DNA of 64,000 nucleotides from contig CM053328.1 of assembly GCA_028583605.1 (NCBI GenBank), positions 37,122,110-37,186,109 of the forward strand, read 5' to 3'. Origin of the DNA: Dastarcus helophoroides. Lineage: Eukaryota; Arthropoda; Insecta; Coleoptera; Bothrideridae. The translations under genes were made by a program, and so were the position numbers. A model generated the notes under the pieces. The model did not search any database. It was not told the DNA's origin and saw only the letters and a program-made list of their open reading frames with translations. This document shows, in pieces, positions 25,001-40,000 of the stretch. Positions within the stretch are counted from its first letter, which is position 1, and every line of letters begins with the position of its first letter.

Positions 25001-28000
25001 ATGTTGACAGTTTCTCAAGTTACTGAAAATCTCAAATTTGGAAGCAAAGTAGTGTCAACTGACAAAAATTTAAGCAATATGTCGATCTAATAAAGACATT
25101 GGTTTTGAAAGCCCATGAGTTGTCTTATTGACAATCAAATTCAAATAGAAACCACAGAAGGTTTCTTATGTTAGTGAAAATCTGAAATTTTGAAGAGATC
25201 AGTCGTCAGCTGACAAAAATTTAGCTAATTTGTTGATCTAATGATTTTCAAAGCTATCTTATTAACAATCAAATCCAGATAGAAACCACAGAAGATTATT
25301 CAAAATGTTGACAATTTCTCAGGTTACTGAAAATCTAAAATTTGGAACAGACCACTCGTCAGCTGACAAAATGTAGACAATTTGTCGATCTAATAACGAT
25401 CTTCATTTGACAGCCCATGAGTTGTCTTATTGACAATCAAATCCAAATAAAAACAACACAAGACTATTTAAAATATTGACAATTCCTCAGGTTACTGAAA
25501 ATATGAAATTTGGAATAAAAAAAAGTGTCGTCAGCTGACAGGTTTAAACAAGGGGCCGATCTAATAAAAAAACTTGGTTTTGAAAACCCATGAGTTGTCT
25601 TATTGACGAACGAATCCAAATACAAACCACAGAAGATTATTTAAAATATTGACAATATCTCAAGTTACTAAAAATCCGAAATTTGGAAGAAAAGTGGTGT
25701 GATCTCACGAAAATTTAGACAATTTGTCCATCTAATGAAGATCTTGGTTTTAAAAGCCCATAAGTTGTCTTATTGACAATCGAATCGAAATAGAAACCAC
25801 AGAAGATTACTTTAAATGTTGACAGTTTCCAACTTATTAAAAATCTGAAATTTGGAGTAGAACAGTCGTCAGCTGACAAAACAATTTCTCGATCTAATGA
25901 AGATCTTGGCTTAAAAGCCCATGAGTTGTCTTCTTGACAATCGAATCTAAATAGAGACCACAGAAGATTTTTTAAAATGTTTACAATTTCTCAAGTTACT
26001 AAAAATGTGAAATTTGGAATAGAACAGTCGTCATCTGACAAAAATGTAGGCAAGCTATCGATCTAATGAAGATCTTGATTTTGAAAGCCAATGAGTTGTC
26101 TTATTGACAATCGAATCCAAATAGAAACCAAAGAAGATTACTTAAAATGTTGACAGTTTCCAACTTATTGAAAATCTGAAATTTGAAGTAGAACAGTCGC
26201 CAGCGAACAAAAATGTAGGCAATTTGTTGATCTAATGAAGATCTTGATTTTGAAAGCCCATGAGTTGTCTTCCTGACAATCGAATCCAAATAGAAACCAC
26301 AGAAGATTATTTAAAATGTTGAAAATTTCTTAAGTTACTGAAAATCTCAAATTTTGAAGCAAACTAGCGTAAGCTGACAAAAAATTTGTTGATCTAATGA
26401 AGATTTTGATTTTGAAAGATCATGAGTTGTCTTGTTGACAATCGAATCCAAATGGAAACCACAGAAGGTTATTTAAAAAGCTGACAATGTTATTGCAAAT
26501 CTGAAATTTGTAATAAAACAGTCGTCAGCTGACAAAAATGTAGACAAATTTGGAAGAAAAGTGTCGTCATCTGACAAAAATTTAGACAATTTGTCGATCT
26601 AATGAAGATTTTGGTTTTGAAAGCCGATGAGTTGTCTTGTTGACAATCGAATCCAAATAGAAACCACAGAAAATAATTTAAAACATAAACAGTTTCTCAA
26701 GTTACTAAAAAACAGAAATTTTAGACAAAAAAAAGACGAAAATTTAGACAATTTGTTGATCTAAGGAAGATCTTGGTTTTAAAAGCCCATAAGTTGTCTT
26801 ATTGACAATCGAATCGAAATAGAATCCACAAAAGATTACTTTAAATATTGAGAGTTTCCAACTTATTAAACATCTGAAATTTGGAGTAGAACAGTCGCCA
26901 GCTGACAAAAATGTAGACAATTTGTTGATCTAATGAAGATCTTGATTTTGAAAGCCCATGAGTTGTCTGCTTGACAATCGAATCCAAATAGAAGACAGAA
27001 GATTATTTAAAATGTTGAGAATTTGTTAAGTTACTGAAAATCCCAAATTTGGAAGAAAATTAGCGTCAGCTGACAAAAATTTAGACAATTTGTCGATCTA
27101 ATGAAGTTTTTAAGTTTGAAAGATCATGATCTGTCTTGTTAACAATCGAATCCAAATGGAAACCACAGAAGGTTAATTAAAAAGCTGACAATTTCTCAGG
27201 TTATTAAAAATCTGAAATTTGGAATAAAACAGTCGTCAGCTGACAACAATGTAGACAAATTTGGAAGAAAAAGTGTCGTCATCTGACAAAAATTTAGACA
27301 ATTTGTCGATCTAATGAAGATTTTGGTTTTGAAAGCCGATGAGTTGTCTTGTTGACAATCGAATCCAAATAGAAACCACAGAAAATATTTTAAAACATAA
27401 ACAGTTTCTCAAGTTACTAAAAAACAGAAATTTTAGACAAAAAAAAGACCAAAATTTAGACAATTTGTCGATCTAATGAAGATCTTGGTTTTAAAAGCCC
27501 ATAAGTTGTCTTATTGACAATCGAATCGAAATAGAATCCACAAAAGATTACTTTAAATATTGACAGTTTCCAACCTATTAAAAATCTGAAATTTGGAGTA
27601 GAACAGTCGCCAGCTGACAAAAATGTGGACAATTTGTCGATCTAATGAAGATCTTGATTTTGAAAGCCCATCGGTTATCTTGTTGACAATCGAATACAAA
27701 TAGAAATTATAGAAGATTATTTGAAATGTTGACAATTTCTCAAGTTATTGAAAATCTAAAATTTGGAAGAAAACAATCGTCATCTGACAAAAATTTAGAC
27801 AATTTGTCGATCTAATAAAGATCTTGGTTTTGAAAGACCATAAGTTGTTTTGTTGACAATCGAATCCAATTATAAACCGCAGAAGATTATTTAAAATATT
27901 GACAATTTCTCAAATTACTGAAAATCTGAAGGTTGGTAGAAAACTAGCGTTAGCTGCCAAAAATTTAGGCAATTTGTCGATCTAATGAAGATTGTGGATT

Positions 28001-31000
28001 TGAAAGCTCATGAGTTGTCTTGTTGACAATCGAATTCAAATGGGAAACCACAGAAGATTATTTAAAATATTAACAATTTCTTAAGCTACTGAAAATCTAA
28101 AATTTTGAATAGAGAAGTCGTCAGCTGATAAAAATGTAGACAATTTGTCGATCTAATAACGAATCTTGGTTTTGAAAACCCATGAGTTGTCTTATTGACG
28201 AACAAATTCCAATAGAAACCACAGAAGATTATTTAAAATGTTGACAATTTCTCAAGTTACTGAAAATCTGAAATTCGGAATAAAACTAGTCAGTCAGCTG
28301 ACAAAAATATAGACAATTTGTCGATCTTACAATTTTCTCAAGTTACTGAAAATCTGAAATTCGGAATAAAACTAGCATCAGCTGACAAAAATTTAGACAA
28401 TTTGTCGATCTAATGAAGATTTTGGTTTTGAAAGCTCATGAGTTGTCTTATTGACAATAAAATCCAAATGGAAACCACAAAAAATTATTCTAAATGTTGA
28501 CAACTTTCTTAAGTTACTGAAAATCTGTAATTTTGAATAGAAGAGTCGTCAGCTGATAAAAAAGTAGACCATTTGTCGATCTAATAACGATCTTGGTTTT
28601 GAAAACCCATGAGTTGTCTTACTGACGAACAAATTCTAATAGAAACCACAGAAGATTATTTAAAATGTTGATAATTTTTCAAGTTACTGAAAATCTGAAT
28701 TCTGGAATAGAAGAGTCGTCAGCTGACGAAAATGTAGACAATTTGTCGATCTTATAACGATCTTGGTTTTGAAAGCCCATGAGTTATCTTACTGACGAAA
28801 AAATTCAAATAGAAACCAGAGACGAATATTTAAAATGTTGATAATTTCCCAAGTTACTGAAAATCTACAATTGGGAAGAAAACTAGTGTCAACCGACAAA
28901 AAGTTAAACAATATGTCGATCTATTAAAGACATTGGTTTTGAAAGCCAATGAGTTGTCCTATTCACAATTAAATTCAAATAGAAACCACAGAACATTGTT
29001 TAAAATGTTAACAGTTTCTCAAGTTAGTGAAGATCTAAAATTTGGAAGAGAACAGTCGTCAGCTGACAAAAATTTAGATGATTTGTCGTTCTAATGATTT
29101 TGAAAGCCCACGAGTTATCTTATAGACAATTAAATTCAAATAGAAACCACAATAGATATTTCAAAATGTTGACAGTTTTTCAAGTTACTGAAAATCTGAA
29201 ATTTGGAATAGAACAGTCGTCAGCTGACAAAAATGTAGACAATTTGTCGATCTAAGAACGACTTTGATTTTGAAAGCCCATGACATTGACAATCAAATCC
29301 AAATAAAAACAACACAAGGTTATTTGAAATGTTGACAATTTCTTAAGTTACTGAAAATCCGTAATTTGGAAGAAAACAGCCGTCAGCTGACAAAAATTTA
29401 AACAATGTGTCAATCTATTGAAGACCTTGGTTTTGAAAGGACACGAGTTGTCTTATTGACAATCGAATTCAAATAAAAACCACAGAAGGTAATTTAAAAT
29501 GTTGACACTTTTTCAAGTTACTGAAAATCTGAATTCTGGAATAGAACAGTCGTCAGCTGACGAAAATGTAGACAATTTGTCGATCTTATAACGATCTTGG
29601 TTTTGAAAGCCCATGAGTTATCTTGCTGACGAAAAAATTCAAATAGAAACCAGAGACGAATATTTAAAATGCTGATAATTTCCCAAGTTACTAAAAATCT
29701 ACAATTGGGAAGAAAACTAGTGTCAACCGACAAAAAGTTAAACAATATGTCGATTTATTAAAGACATTGGTTTTGAAAGCCAATGACTTGTCTTATTGAC
29801 AATTAAATTTAAATAGAAACCACAGAAGATTGTTTAAAATGTTAACAGTTTCTCAAGTTACTGAAAATCTGAAATTTGAAAGAGAACAGTCGTCAGCTGT
29901 CAAAAATTTAGATGATTTGTCGTTCTATTGATTTTGAAAGCCCACGAGTTATCTTATAGACAATTAAATTCAAATAGAAACCACAATAGATATTTCAAAA
30001 TGTTGACAATTTTTCAAGTTACTGAAAATCTGAAATTTGGAATTGAACAGTCGTCAGCTGACAAAAATGTAGACAATATGTCGAACTAATAACGACTTTG
30101 ATTTTGAAAGCCATTGACAATCGAATTCAAATAAAACAACACACACAAGGTTATCTAAAATGTTGACAATTTCTCAAGTTACTGAAAATCTGTAATTTGG
30201 AAGAAAACAGCCGTCAGTTGACAAAAATTTAAACAATGTGTCAATCTATTGAAGACCTTGGTTTTGAAAGGACACGAGTTGTCTTATTGACAATCGAATT
30301 CAAATAAAAACCACAGAAGATAATTTAAAATGTTGACAGTTTTTCAAGTTAATGAAAATCTGAAATTTGAAATAGAACAGTCGTCAGCTGACAAAAATGT
30401 AGACAATATGTCGAACTAATAACGACTTTGATTTTGAAAGCCATTGACAATCGAATTCAAATAAAACAACACACACAAGGTTATCTAAAATGTTGACAAT
30501 TTCCTAAGTAACTGAAAACCTGTAATTTGAAAGAAAACAGCCGTCAGCTGACATAATTTTCGACAATTTGTCGGTCTAATAACGACCATAATTTTGAAAG
30601 CCCATAGTTGTATTATTGACAACCAAAGATAAGCTATGTCGACTCAAGCTAATGTATCATCCGAAGATTTAAATGAGCTAGAATCCCCATGGTTTATCTA
30701 CAATATAGTGACCTGTGTATCCTCGTAAATAGAAGGGATGGTTTTATTTTGCTTAGCTGCAAAGACGTAAAAACAACTCAATATTTGCAAGGAACTGAAA
30801 ACTAATTAAAAAAAATATAACTTGTGTTTTAAAAATTGATACAAATTTTGTCTCCTGAAACCAAGAAAGATTGAAAAACACAACAAAGGTTGCTCTAACG
30901 CGTTTCGATAACCAAGCTATGATCTTCAGAGAGATAATTTTGTGTTTTGAAAAGAGGTAGCCGGATTGTTAGTCAGTCTATATTCAGACAATTGTCTATG

Positions 31001-34000
31001 TTGTAGATAAACTATGGCAGTTCTAGTTTATGCGAGGGTAACTCCTGAGCTAGAGTCCGCATAGCTTATCTACTATAGAGACAATTAAGACTGAATACAT
31101 ATTGACCAGCATTTGGGAAATTTTTAGGATGATGGAAGACCTGAAATTTGAAAATGAGCAACTATCAAGCAAACTACGATAGCCTTCTTGAAGCTTAAGC
31201 AGTTTTTTGAGTTATTAAAGATATTTTGATGAAACTGACAGGTCCTTGGTTATCTTCAAAAATTGAAATAGAAATCTTGTCCCATGAAACAAAGAAAGAT
31301 TAAAAGTATATCTCTGAAGATGATAGCCTTGGCAATTTTTTAAAAATCTTTCTTGGTTTCAGGGGACAAGATTTGTATTTCGATTTTTTTGCGATAAAAT
31401 ATTTCATGAGGTTTTAAGTTTAAATTCCAAATTTCCATATTTTTGTTTGGATAGGTTTTTTTTTTATTTTCTAAAAAATTTCAGATTTTCAACTGCAATT
31501 CTTAATTTTTCAGTCAACTGAAACTTTTTTAGAAATTTTACGTTTGTAAACTCATTTTTTTTAAATTTTGAATTTTGTTAATCAAACCTTTAATATTTTT
31601 TTCACAAATTCAAGCCTAAACTCAATTATTTTCTATGTTTAAAGTTTCTTTTAAAGTTGTTAACTGTTAAACTCAACATTTCGACAGTTTTACTGTATTC
31701 AGAAACTTTCAAATTTCAAATTGTCGTCAATTCTCTTAAAATTTCAGTAACATTTTTTTTACAATTGTTGGGTTCCTTATAAATATTGATCGTAATTTTG
31801 AAATTTCCACTTTTTTAACCAAATTCTGCATTTGTACTGGAAAATATTTTTAAAAGATGTTACATTAAGGTCGAAATTTTGGAAAGAAAACCAACCAATT
31901 CCAAATTTTAATTTTCCAAAAAACACTTCATAAAATAGTTGAGATGCATAAAATTTCGAGTTCGAGATAATTTTATTAAACACAGTAAACGTTTAAAATT
32001 TGAAATCAACCTAATTTACAAAATCGTTTTTTGAAGTTTTTTAAACCATTCGCTGGTTTAATTATCAAAAACTGTCTTTATTTACCTGGGGCCAGTTTTT
32101 TCAAGCTACAGCTTTTTGATAACAAAAAAATTATATTCTTTAACTGTTAATATAACTAGTTGACTAGTTTGACCATTGTAAGTCAAACAACTTCAATCAC
32201 AATCGACGAATTGTATTGAAAATTTGATAACAATTTTCGGCAATACTTTTTTTAATAATAACATCGAAAGTGACAGCAAATACTCTGGAATTTAGTCATC
32301 ATCAGATTTTGTAAGCTGAAGCTTCTAGAGATCATCCAATTCTTTTATTATCTATTTTCAAGGGATTTTAAATCATTGAAATCCATCGAGTATAAAACGC
32401 TATTGTAGGCATATTTCAATATAACAAAACACTCTACTAACTATATTATATATGAAAAGATCCAACTGCTTGAATGAGATTTTCTGGTCAACTTAACACG
32501 GGCATTTTAGTTCGAATTACAGCTTTTTGTAAATAAACCGGGGTGGTCTAACCACTGGTCCACTTCTTCATGCTATTTGAAATGACCGTTCATGCGCTAT
32601 TGAACAATTTTATGATCAATTCGGTTTTTTTTTCGGTAGCCGCTCCTCTCCTTTGTGGTGGTTCATTTTTATTTGAATAAGAATCTAATTCGTCGCAGTT
32701 TTTAAAGCATACCTTCGATGCGCATTTCACAGATTGACAGATAGCGTGAAATCAATCAGGGCAATTCAAATTGGAAATGGATATTGCACCTGTTTTTGAA
32801 TCGGAATGCTCGGTTGCGCTCTTTTACGGTGCACTTTGTATCCTGCTGGTATGATATGGTATGATATGGAATTGAGCAGAGAGAAATTTAAGTTCTCTTT
32901 TTTTTGTTAATTGGTTGCCAAATTACTGCTTACTGGTTTCTTAAATGCAATCCAGGAGGAAGTTTTAATTTTTTATCTTACTTGAAAGGCAACAATGATG
33001 GGATGTAGTAATTTTATAAATAAGCTTTTCCATGTAGTTTAATAATCTTTAATTTGAACGATTTCCTTGCCTCTCACGATTATTTTTCGCTGAATAATCG
33101 TCGCATCAGGATACCAGGGTTGCATTCAGCTTCTTAAATGACACCTACGGTAGAAAAAAGATAGAAGAAAGTAGGACGCTCGAAAGCGCAACAACGCAAT
33201 CTCTATGGGCACCTTAGGAGCCTAAAATCAACGAAAATACGAGCGTCACCCTCACTAACGAATATAAGCAAAACATATCCCTTTATTGAAAGGTGTATGA
33301 CTCCGCAGGTTGGGAGGAATCCGTACCTAAAATATAGACGCAATCTCTATGGGCACCTTAGGAGCCTAAAATCAACGAAAATACGAGCGTCACCCTCACT
33401 AACGAATAAAAGCAAAACATATCCCTTTATTGAAAGGTGTATGACTCCGCAGGTTGGGAGGAATCCATACCTAAAACATAGACGCAATCTCTATGGGCAC
33501 CTTAGGAGCCTAAAATCAACGAAAATACGAGCGTCATCCCTCACTAACGAATATAAGCAAAACATATCCCTTTATTGAAAGGTGTATGACTCCGCAGATT
33601 GGGAGGAATCCGTACCTAAAATATAGACGCAATCTCTATGGGCACCTTAGGAGCCTAAAATCAACGAAAATACGAGCGTCACCCTCACTAACGCATATAA
33701 GCAAAACATATCCCTTTATTGAAAGGTGTATGACTCCGCAGGTTGAGAGGACTCCGTACCTAAAACATAGACGTAAGTAGGATTTACTTCAAGGGGGCAA
33801 AACTCACCCTGAAAAATTAGTGACCAAATATGCAGATCTAAATAGGATACTTTTCGTTTTTCAAAATTTCTAAAGATTTTAATTACTTTTTTATGTAAAA
33901 TTATCATACAATATAACTGTTGAAATTTCCATGTAAAGTTTAAGTTTGCAAGAAATATTTTTCCCATGATTAAAAAAATGTTTGCTCTGCATGATTATTT

Positions 34001-37000
34001 TTCTCTGAGTTCTCGTCGCATCAGCATTTCAGGGTTGTCTTCCGTTTCTCAGATAACACAAACGACACAAAAATAAAAAAAAGAAAGTACGACGTTCAAA
34101 AACGCCATTGTGCGAGTTCTATGGACATCTTAGGAGCCTAAGTTTAACGAAAATACGACCGTCACCCTCCAAACGATTATAAGAAATTTCCAAGAAATAT
34201 ATTTCCTAAAAATTTAAAAAAAGTTTCTTAAAACTTTTTTTATTATCATTCTGACATAATGTTCGATTAATTTCTGGAAAAAGTTCGTCATTTCTAGAAA
34301 CAACGAATTTGAAGGCAAGAACCAAAATTTTAACATTTTTATTTAAATTTTGACAAACTCTTAAAATTTTGCCAAAACCGCGAGAAAATATCTGTCTCGC
34401 GGTTTCTAAAATGTGCTGAGGTTTTTGATTTTTTAATGTAACTTTGATTTAATTTAAAAAAATAATAATCAATTCGAGGTGTAACGAATGTTGGTTTTCT
34501 CCCATTTTACATTTTACTGAAATTTTCTGAGAAAGTGACTAATTTGCAAAATAAATCGAATTTGAAGAAAAAACCCAGTTTCTAAAAATATCTCTTACAA
34601 TTTTTATTTTCATTCAAATTTTGACATAATTTCGAAATTTACAAGAAATATTTTCCTTTCAATTTCGCAAAAGTATATAAATATACATAATTTTTATATT
34701 TTTATTGAAATTTTAATCCAATTTTAGAAAAATAAACGAATTTAAAGAAAAAGTCGAATTTTTGATAAAAAGTTTAATTTTAAAGTAAACATTTCTAGAA
34801 ATATAAGGTATTTAGTCGAGAATGAGACAAATTTTAAGAAACCTATTATAATTTCCGAAAAATTTCGAGAAAAAAACCGAAATTTCTATAAAATATTCAA
34901 CATTTCCAATACAGTTCAATTTTGAGAGGAAAAAGTAGAATTTTCAGTATAAAGTTATAATTTGGAAAAAAGCGAATTCTAATTAAAATAAACCCAAATT
35001 TGGGATAAAGACGGAATTTTTAGGAAAACAAATTTAATACAAAAACCTGACCATTTGGAAAAACTTCAAAAATTGCGAGAAAAAGGCGATTTTTGAGGTA
35101 AAAATTGAGTTTCAAAGACTATCAAATTTTGACAAAAAAATCAAAATTTCGAGAAAAAGGTCGACATTTTGAGAAAAAAATCGAAAATTTGAAGAAAAAA
35201 ATTGCAATTTACTAAAAACTCAAAATTTCCCAGAGAGAGTCAAATTTTGTAAAAATTTCGTAAACAGGGAAAATTTTGAGGAAAATTTCAGGAAGAAAGT
35301 CGAAATTTCGAGAAAGAGACGAAATTTCTCGACTAAATAGTTGTTTTTTTTTAAAACTGCCTGAGTAAAGAACAATCTCCTCCCCCCTTGCCCCAATGTG
35401 ACGTTAAAAATATCCACTGTTCGATCGAAATTTTGAGAAACGAGTCGGAATTTAAATTTTCTGGAAATGTCCTTTTTCCAAAGTTCAAAATATTTAAAAG
35501 ATATTTTTTTAAATGTTCAGATAACTAGTATTCTAAAAAATTTTACTTTTTTATTAATAAAAATTCCAAATTTTCAAAAAAGAAAAAGTTCTCGAATTTA
35601 AACAATAAAGCTAAAATATCGAAAAAAGAGACTAAACAAAAATATCATAAAAATGACGAGTTCGTAAAAAAATTCAAAATATCGCTGAAAAGGTCACTAT
35701 GAAAAATCGAAAAATTTTTCGAGTGAAAATTTTTAATGCAAAAGAATATCGAAAATTCGAAGAAAAGACCAATTTTGAGAATGAATCAAAATTTTCAAAA
35801 ATTAACATCTTTTTAAAAAAGTTTTAAAAATTACTAAATTTTGAGAAAAAAAGCGAAATTTCGAGAAAAAAAATTGCAATTTACTAAAAACTCAAAATTT
35901 GTCAGAGAGAGTCAAATTTTGTAGAAATTTCAAAAACAGGGCAAATTTTGAAGAAAATTTCAGTAAGAAAGTCGAAATTTCGAGAAAGAGACGAAATTTC
36001 TCGACTGAATAGTTGCTTTTTTCAAAACTGTCTGAGTAAAGGACAATCTCCTCCCCACCTTGCCCCAATGTGACGTCAAAAATGTCCACTTTTGAGATAA
36101 ACATCGAAATTTTGAGAAACGAGTCAGAATTTAAATTTTCTGAAAATGTCCTTTTTCCAAAGTTCAAAATATTTAAAAGATATTTTTTTTAAATGTTCAG
36201 ATAACTAGTATTCTAAAAAATTTTACTTTTTTATTAATAAAAATTTTAAATTTTCAAAAAAGAAAAAGTTGTCGAATTTAAACAATAAGGTTAAAATGTC
36301 GCAAAAAGAGACAAAACTAAAATGTCATAAAAAGGACGAGTTCGAAAAAAAATTCACGATATGAAAAGGTCACCATGGAAAATTGAAAAGTTTTTCGAGA
36401 GAAAATTTTTAGTGCAAAAGAAATATCGAAAATTTGAAGAAAAGACCAATTTTGAAAATAAATCAAAATTGTCAAAAATTAACATCTTTTTAAAAAAGTT
36501 TGAAAATTGCTAAATTTTAAGAAAACAAATCGAAATTTAGAGAAAAAAATTGCAATTTATTAAAAACTCAAAATTTCCCAGAGAAAGTCAAATTTTGTAG
36601 ATATTTTGAAAAAAGGGCAAATTTTGAGGAAATTTTCAGCAAAAAAGTCAAAATTTCGAGAAAGAGACGAAATTTCTCGACTGAATAGTTATTTTTGTCA
36701 AATATGCCTGAGTAAAGGACAATCTCCTCCCCATCCTTGCCCCAATGTGACGTCAAAAATATTCACTTTTGAGGTAAACGTCGAAATTTTGAGAAACCAG
36801 TCAGAATTTAAATTTTGTGGGAAATGTTGTCCTTTTTCAAGTATTCAAAATGTTCAAAAGATATTTTTTTTAAATTTTAAGATATCTATTGCTCTAAACA
36901 TTTTTACTTTTTCGTTAATAAAAATTCCAAATTTTCAAAAAAGAAAAAGTTGTCGAATTTAAGCAATAAATTTGAAATATCGAAATTTCTCGACTGAATA

Positions 37001-40000
37001 GTTATTTTTTCAAATGTGCCTGAGTAAAGGACAATCTCCTCCCCCCCCCTTGCCCCAATGTGACGTCAAAAATATCCACTTTTGAAATAAACGTCGAAAT
37101 TTTGAGAAACGACTCGGAATTTCAATTTTCTGGAAATGTCCTTTTTCAAAAATTCACAATGTTCAAAAGATATTTTTTTAAATTTTCAGATAACTAGTAT
37201 TCTAAAAATTTTTTACTTTTTCATTAAAAAAAATTCTAAATTTTCAAAAAAGAAAAAGTTTTCGAATTTAAACAATAAAGTTAAAATATCGAAAAAAGAG
37301 ACAAAACTAAAATGTCATAAAAATGACGAATTCGAAAAAAAATTCACAATAGCACTGAAAAAGTCACTATGAAAAATTGAAAAAGTTTTCGAGAGGAAAT
37401 TTTTAAAGCAAAAGAAATATCGAAAATTCGAAGAAAAGAGCAATTTGGAGAATGAATCAAAATGTTCAAAAATTAACATCTTTTTAAAAAAGTTTGAAAA
37501 TTACTAAATTTTGAGGAAAAAAGCGAAATTTCGAGAAAAAAAATTGCAATTTACTAAAAACTAAAAATTTTCCAAAGAGAGTCAAATTTTGTAGAAATTT
37601 TGAAAAAAGGGCAAATTTTGAAGAAAATTTCAGGAAGAAAGTCGAAATTTCGAGAAAGAAACGAAATTTCTCGACTGAACAGTTATTTTTTCAAAACTGC
37701 CTGAGTAAAGGACAATCTCCTACTCCCCTTGCCCCAATGTGACGTCAAAAATATCCACTGTTGAGAAAATTTTTAATGCAAAAGAAATATCGAAAATTCG
37801 AAGAAAAGACCAATTTTGAGAATGAATCAAAATTTTCAAAAATTAACATCTTTTTAAAAAAGTTTGAAAATTACTAAATTTTGAGGAAAAAAAGCGAAAT
37901 TTCGAGAAAAAAAATTGCAATTTACTAAAAACTCAAAATTTATCAGAGTCAAATTTTGTAGAAATTTCGAAAACAGGGCAAATTTTAAGAAAAATTTCAG
38001 GAAGAAAGTCGACATTTCGAGAAAGAGACGAAATTTCTGGACTGAATAGCTACTTTTTTCAAAACTGCCTGAGTAAAGGACAATCTCCTCCCCCCTTGCC
38101 CCAATGTAACGTCAGAAATATCCACTATTGAGATCAACGTCGAAATTTTGAGAAACGAGTCAGAATTTAAATTTTCTGGAAATATTGTCCTTTTTCAAAA
38201 GTTTAAGATGTTCAAAAGATATTTTTTTAAATTCTCAGATAACTAGTATTCTAAAAATTTTTACTTTTTCATTAATAAAAATTCTAAATTTTCAAAAAAG
38301 AAATAGTTGTCGAATTTAAACAATAAAGTTAAAATATCGAAAAAAGAGAACTAAAATGTCATAAAAATGACAAGTTCAAAAAAAAATTCACAATATCGCT
38401 GAAAAGGTCTCAAAATTTTTCGAGAGAAATTTTTTAAAGCAAAAGAAATATCAAAAAGACCAATTTTGAGAATGAATCAAAATTTTTAAAAATTAACATC
38501 GTTTTAAAAAAGCTTGAAAACTACTAAATTGAGAAAAAAAAAAGATGATTATTGAAACAGTTCGAAATTTTGTGAAAATTAAGGAACGTGAAATTTCTCG
38601 GAGAATGTCAAATGTTAAAAAAAAGTCGAAATTTAGAAATAATACCTGATAGTGAATTTTTAGAATGATTCGGAAAACATTAAACTTTTGGGAAAAATTA
38701 TAAACTTTAAAAAGAGCCAATTAATAGAAAAAAATTTGGAAATAAAGCCAACATTTTGGGAAAAATCCAGTTCTAATTAGAAGTGCAAATTTTGAAAAAT
38801 AGACAAATTTTAAAAAGGCTTAAAGCGAAAACCGGCTTAATTTCGAGACAAATATGGAAAATACTTCCAAATTTTGAGAAAAATTACCAAAGGAAACGGG
38901 AAATTTTCCAGCAAATGTGAAATTTGAAAAAAAGTTGTCGAATTTTGGAAATGAGACCGAAATTGCGTGAAGAATACGTGTCCTGTGAATATGTAACGCG
39001 AAATTTAAAACTAACGTCGATATTGGCCACAAAAATTTAAATTTAAAGAAAAGAAATTATCGTTTCATGAAATCGAACTTTAGGGAAAACGACAAGCTTT
39101 AGAAAAATGAGTCATAATTTTGAAATTATAACTCATTTTTCTAAAGGTTGTCGTTTTCCCTGAAGTTCGATTTCATGAAAAGATAATTTTTTTCTTCAAA
39201 TTTTAATTTTGGTGGCAAATATCGACGTTAATTTTAAATTTCCATAAAAAGACCGATTTCTAGGAAAAGTCGGAATGTGCAGAAATTAAAAAGTTTTAAT
39301 TTTGAGTCAGAAGCCGAATCTTGAAGAGTAGTCCGAAGTCTCCAGTAGGTTGCCTTTTTCTTTTAAATTAAAATTATCTAAAAAATTGAATTTTGAAAAT
39401 AACCTTCAAAAACAAAATCGAAAAGTGTCGCAATTAAAAAAAATCTTAAAAAAATAAAATTAAGTTTTGAAAATAACTCGAGATTTAAAAAAAAAGACGA
39501 ATTTTGATAAAGTAAGTTTAAATGTCAATAGAGAACAACATTTCAGGAAACATTTTAATCTGCAGAACAGGTCGATTTTGAGATAAAAGTATATATTTTA
39601 TGAAAAATTCGAATCTTGAGAAACTCAAAAATTGTATTTGAAAACAAAAGTCAAAGTGAATAAAAAAAACCAAATTTTAAAACAAAAATTAAGATTTCAG
39701 AAGAACTCGAAATTTAGACAGAGGCCGTGTATGGTCTTTAAAAAAGAAGTCGAATTTTGAGACAAATAGTCAAACCATTTTTATAAAAATATCCAAATAT
39801 ACTAAAAGGGGGAATTGGAGAAACAGACCTATGTCGAATTCCAAAAAAGATCCAAATTTTGGGAAGAATGCCAGATAAGATAATAAGCCTTGTATATACG
39901 AATATATACAAGTTTATTACAATGCAATTGAAATCTAATTTCATTAGAATCTAATGAAAATTAGACTGCAATTGCAAAGTTCACGTAGATGAGGCAAAGC

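Noticed and set aside
33297..33780. Frames with a 48-residue repeat ([12 protein letters not shown]...)
   Set aside because: A 144/145-bp tandem repeat explains them; indels break the frame between copies and no family is recognisable.
20330..38490. Regular direct repeats that might be mistaken for a CRISPR array
   Set aside because: Whole monomers repeat without unique spacers, the context is eukaryotic, and no cas genes exist.
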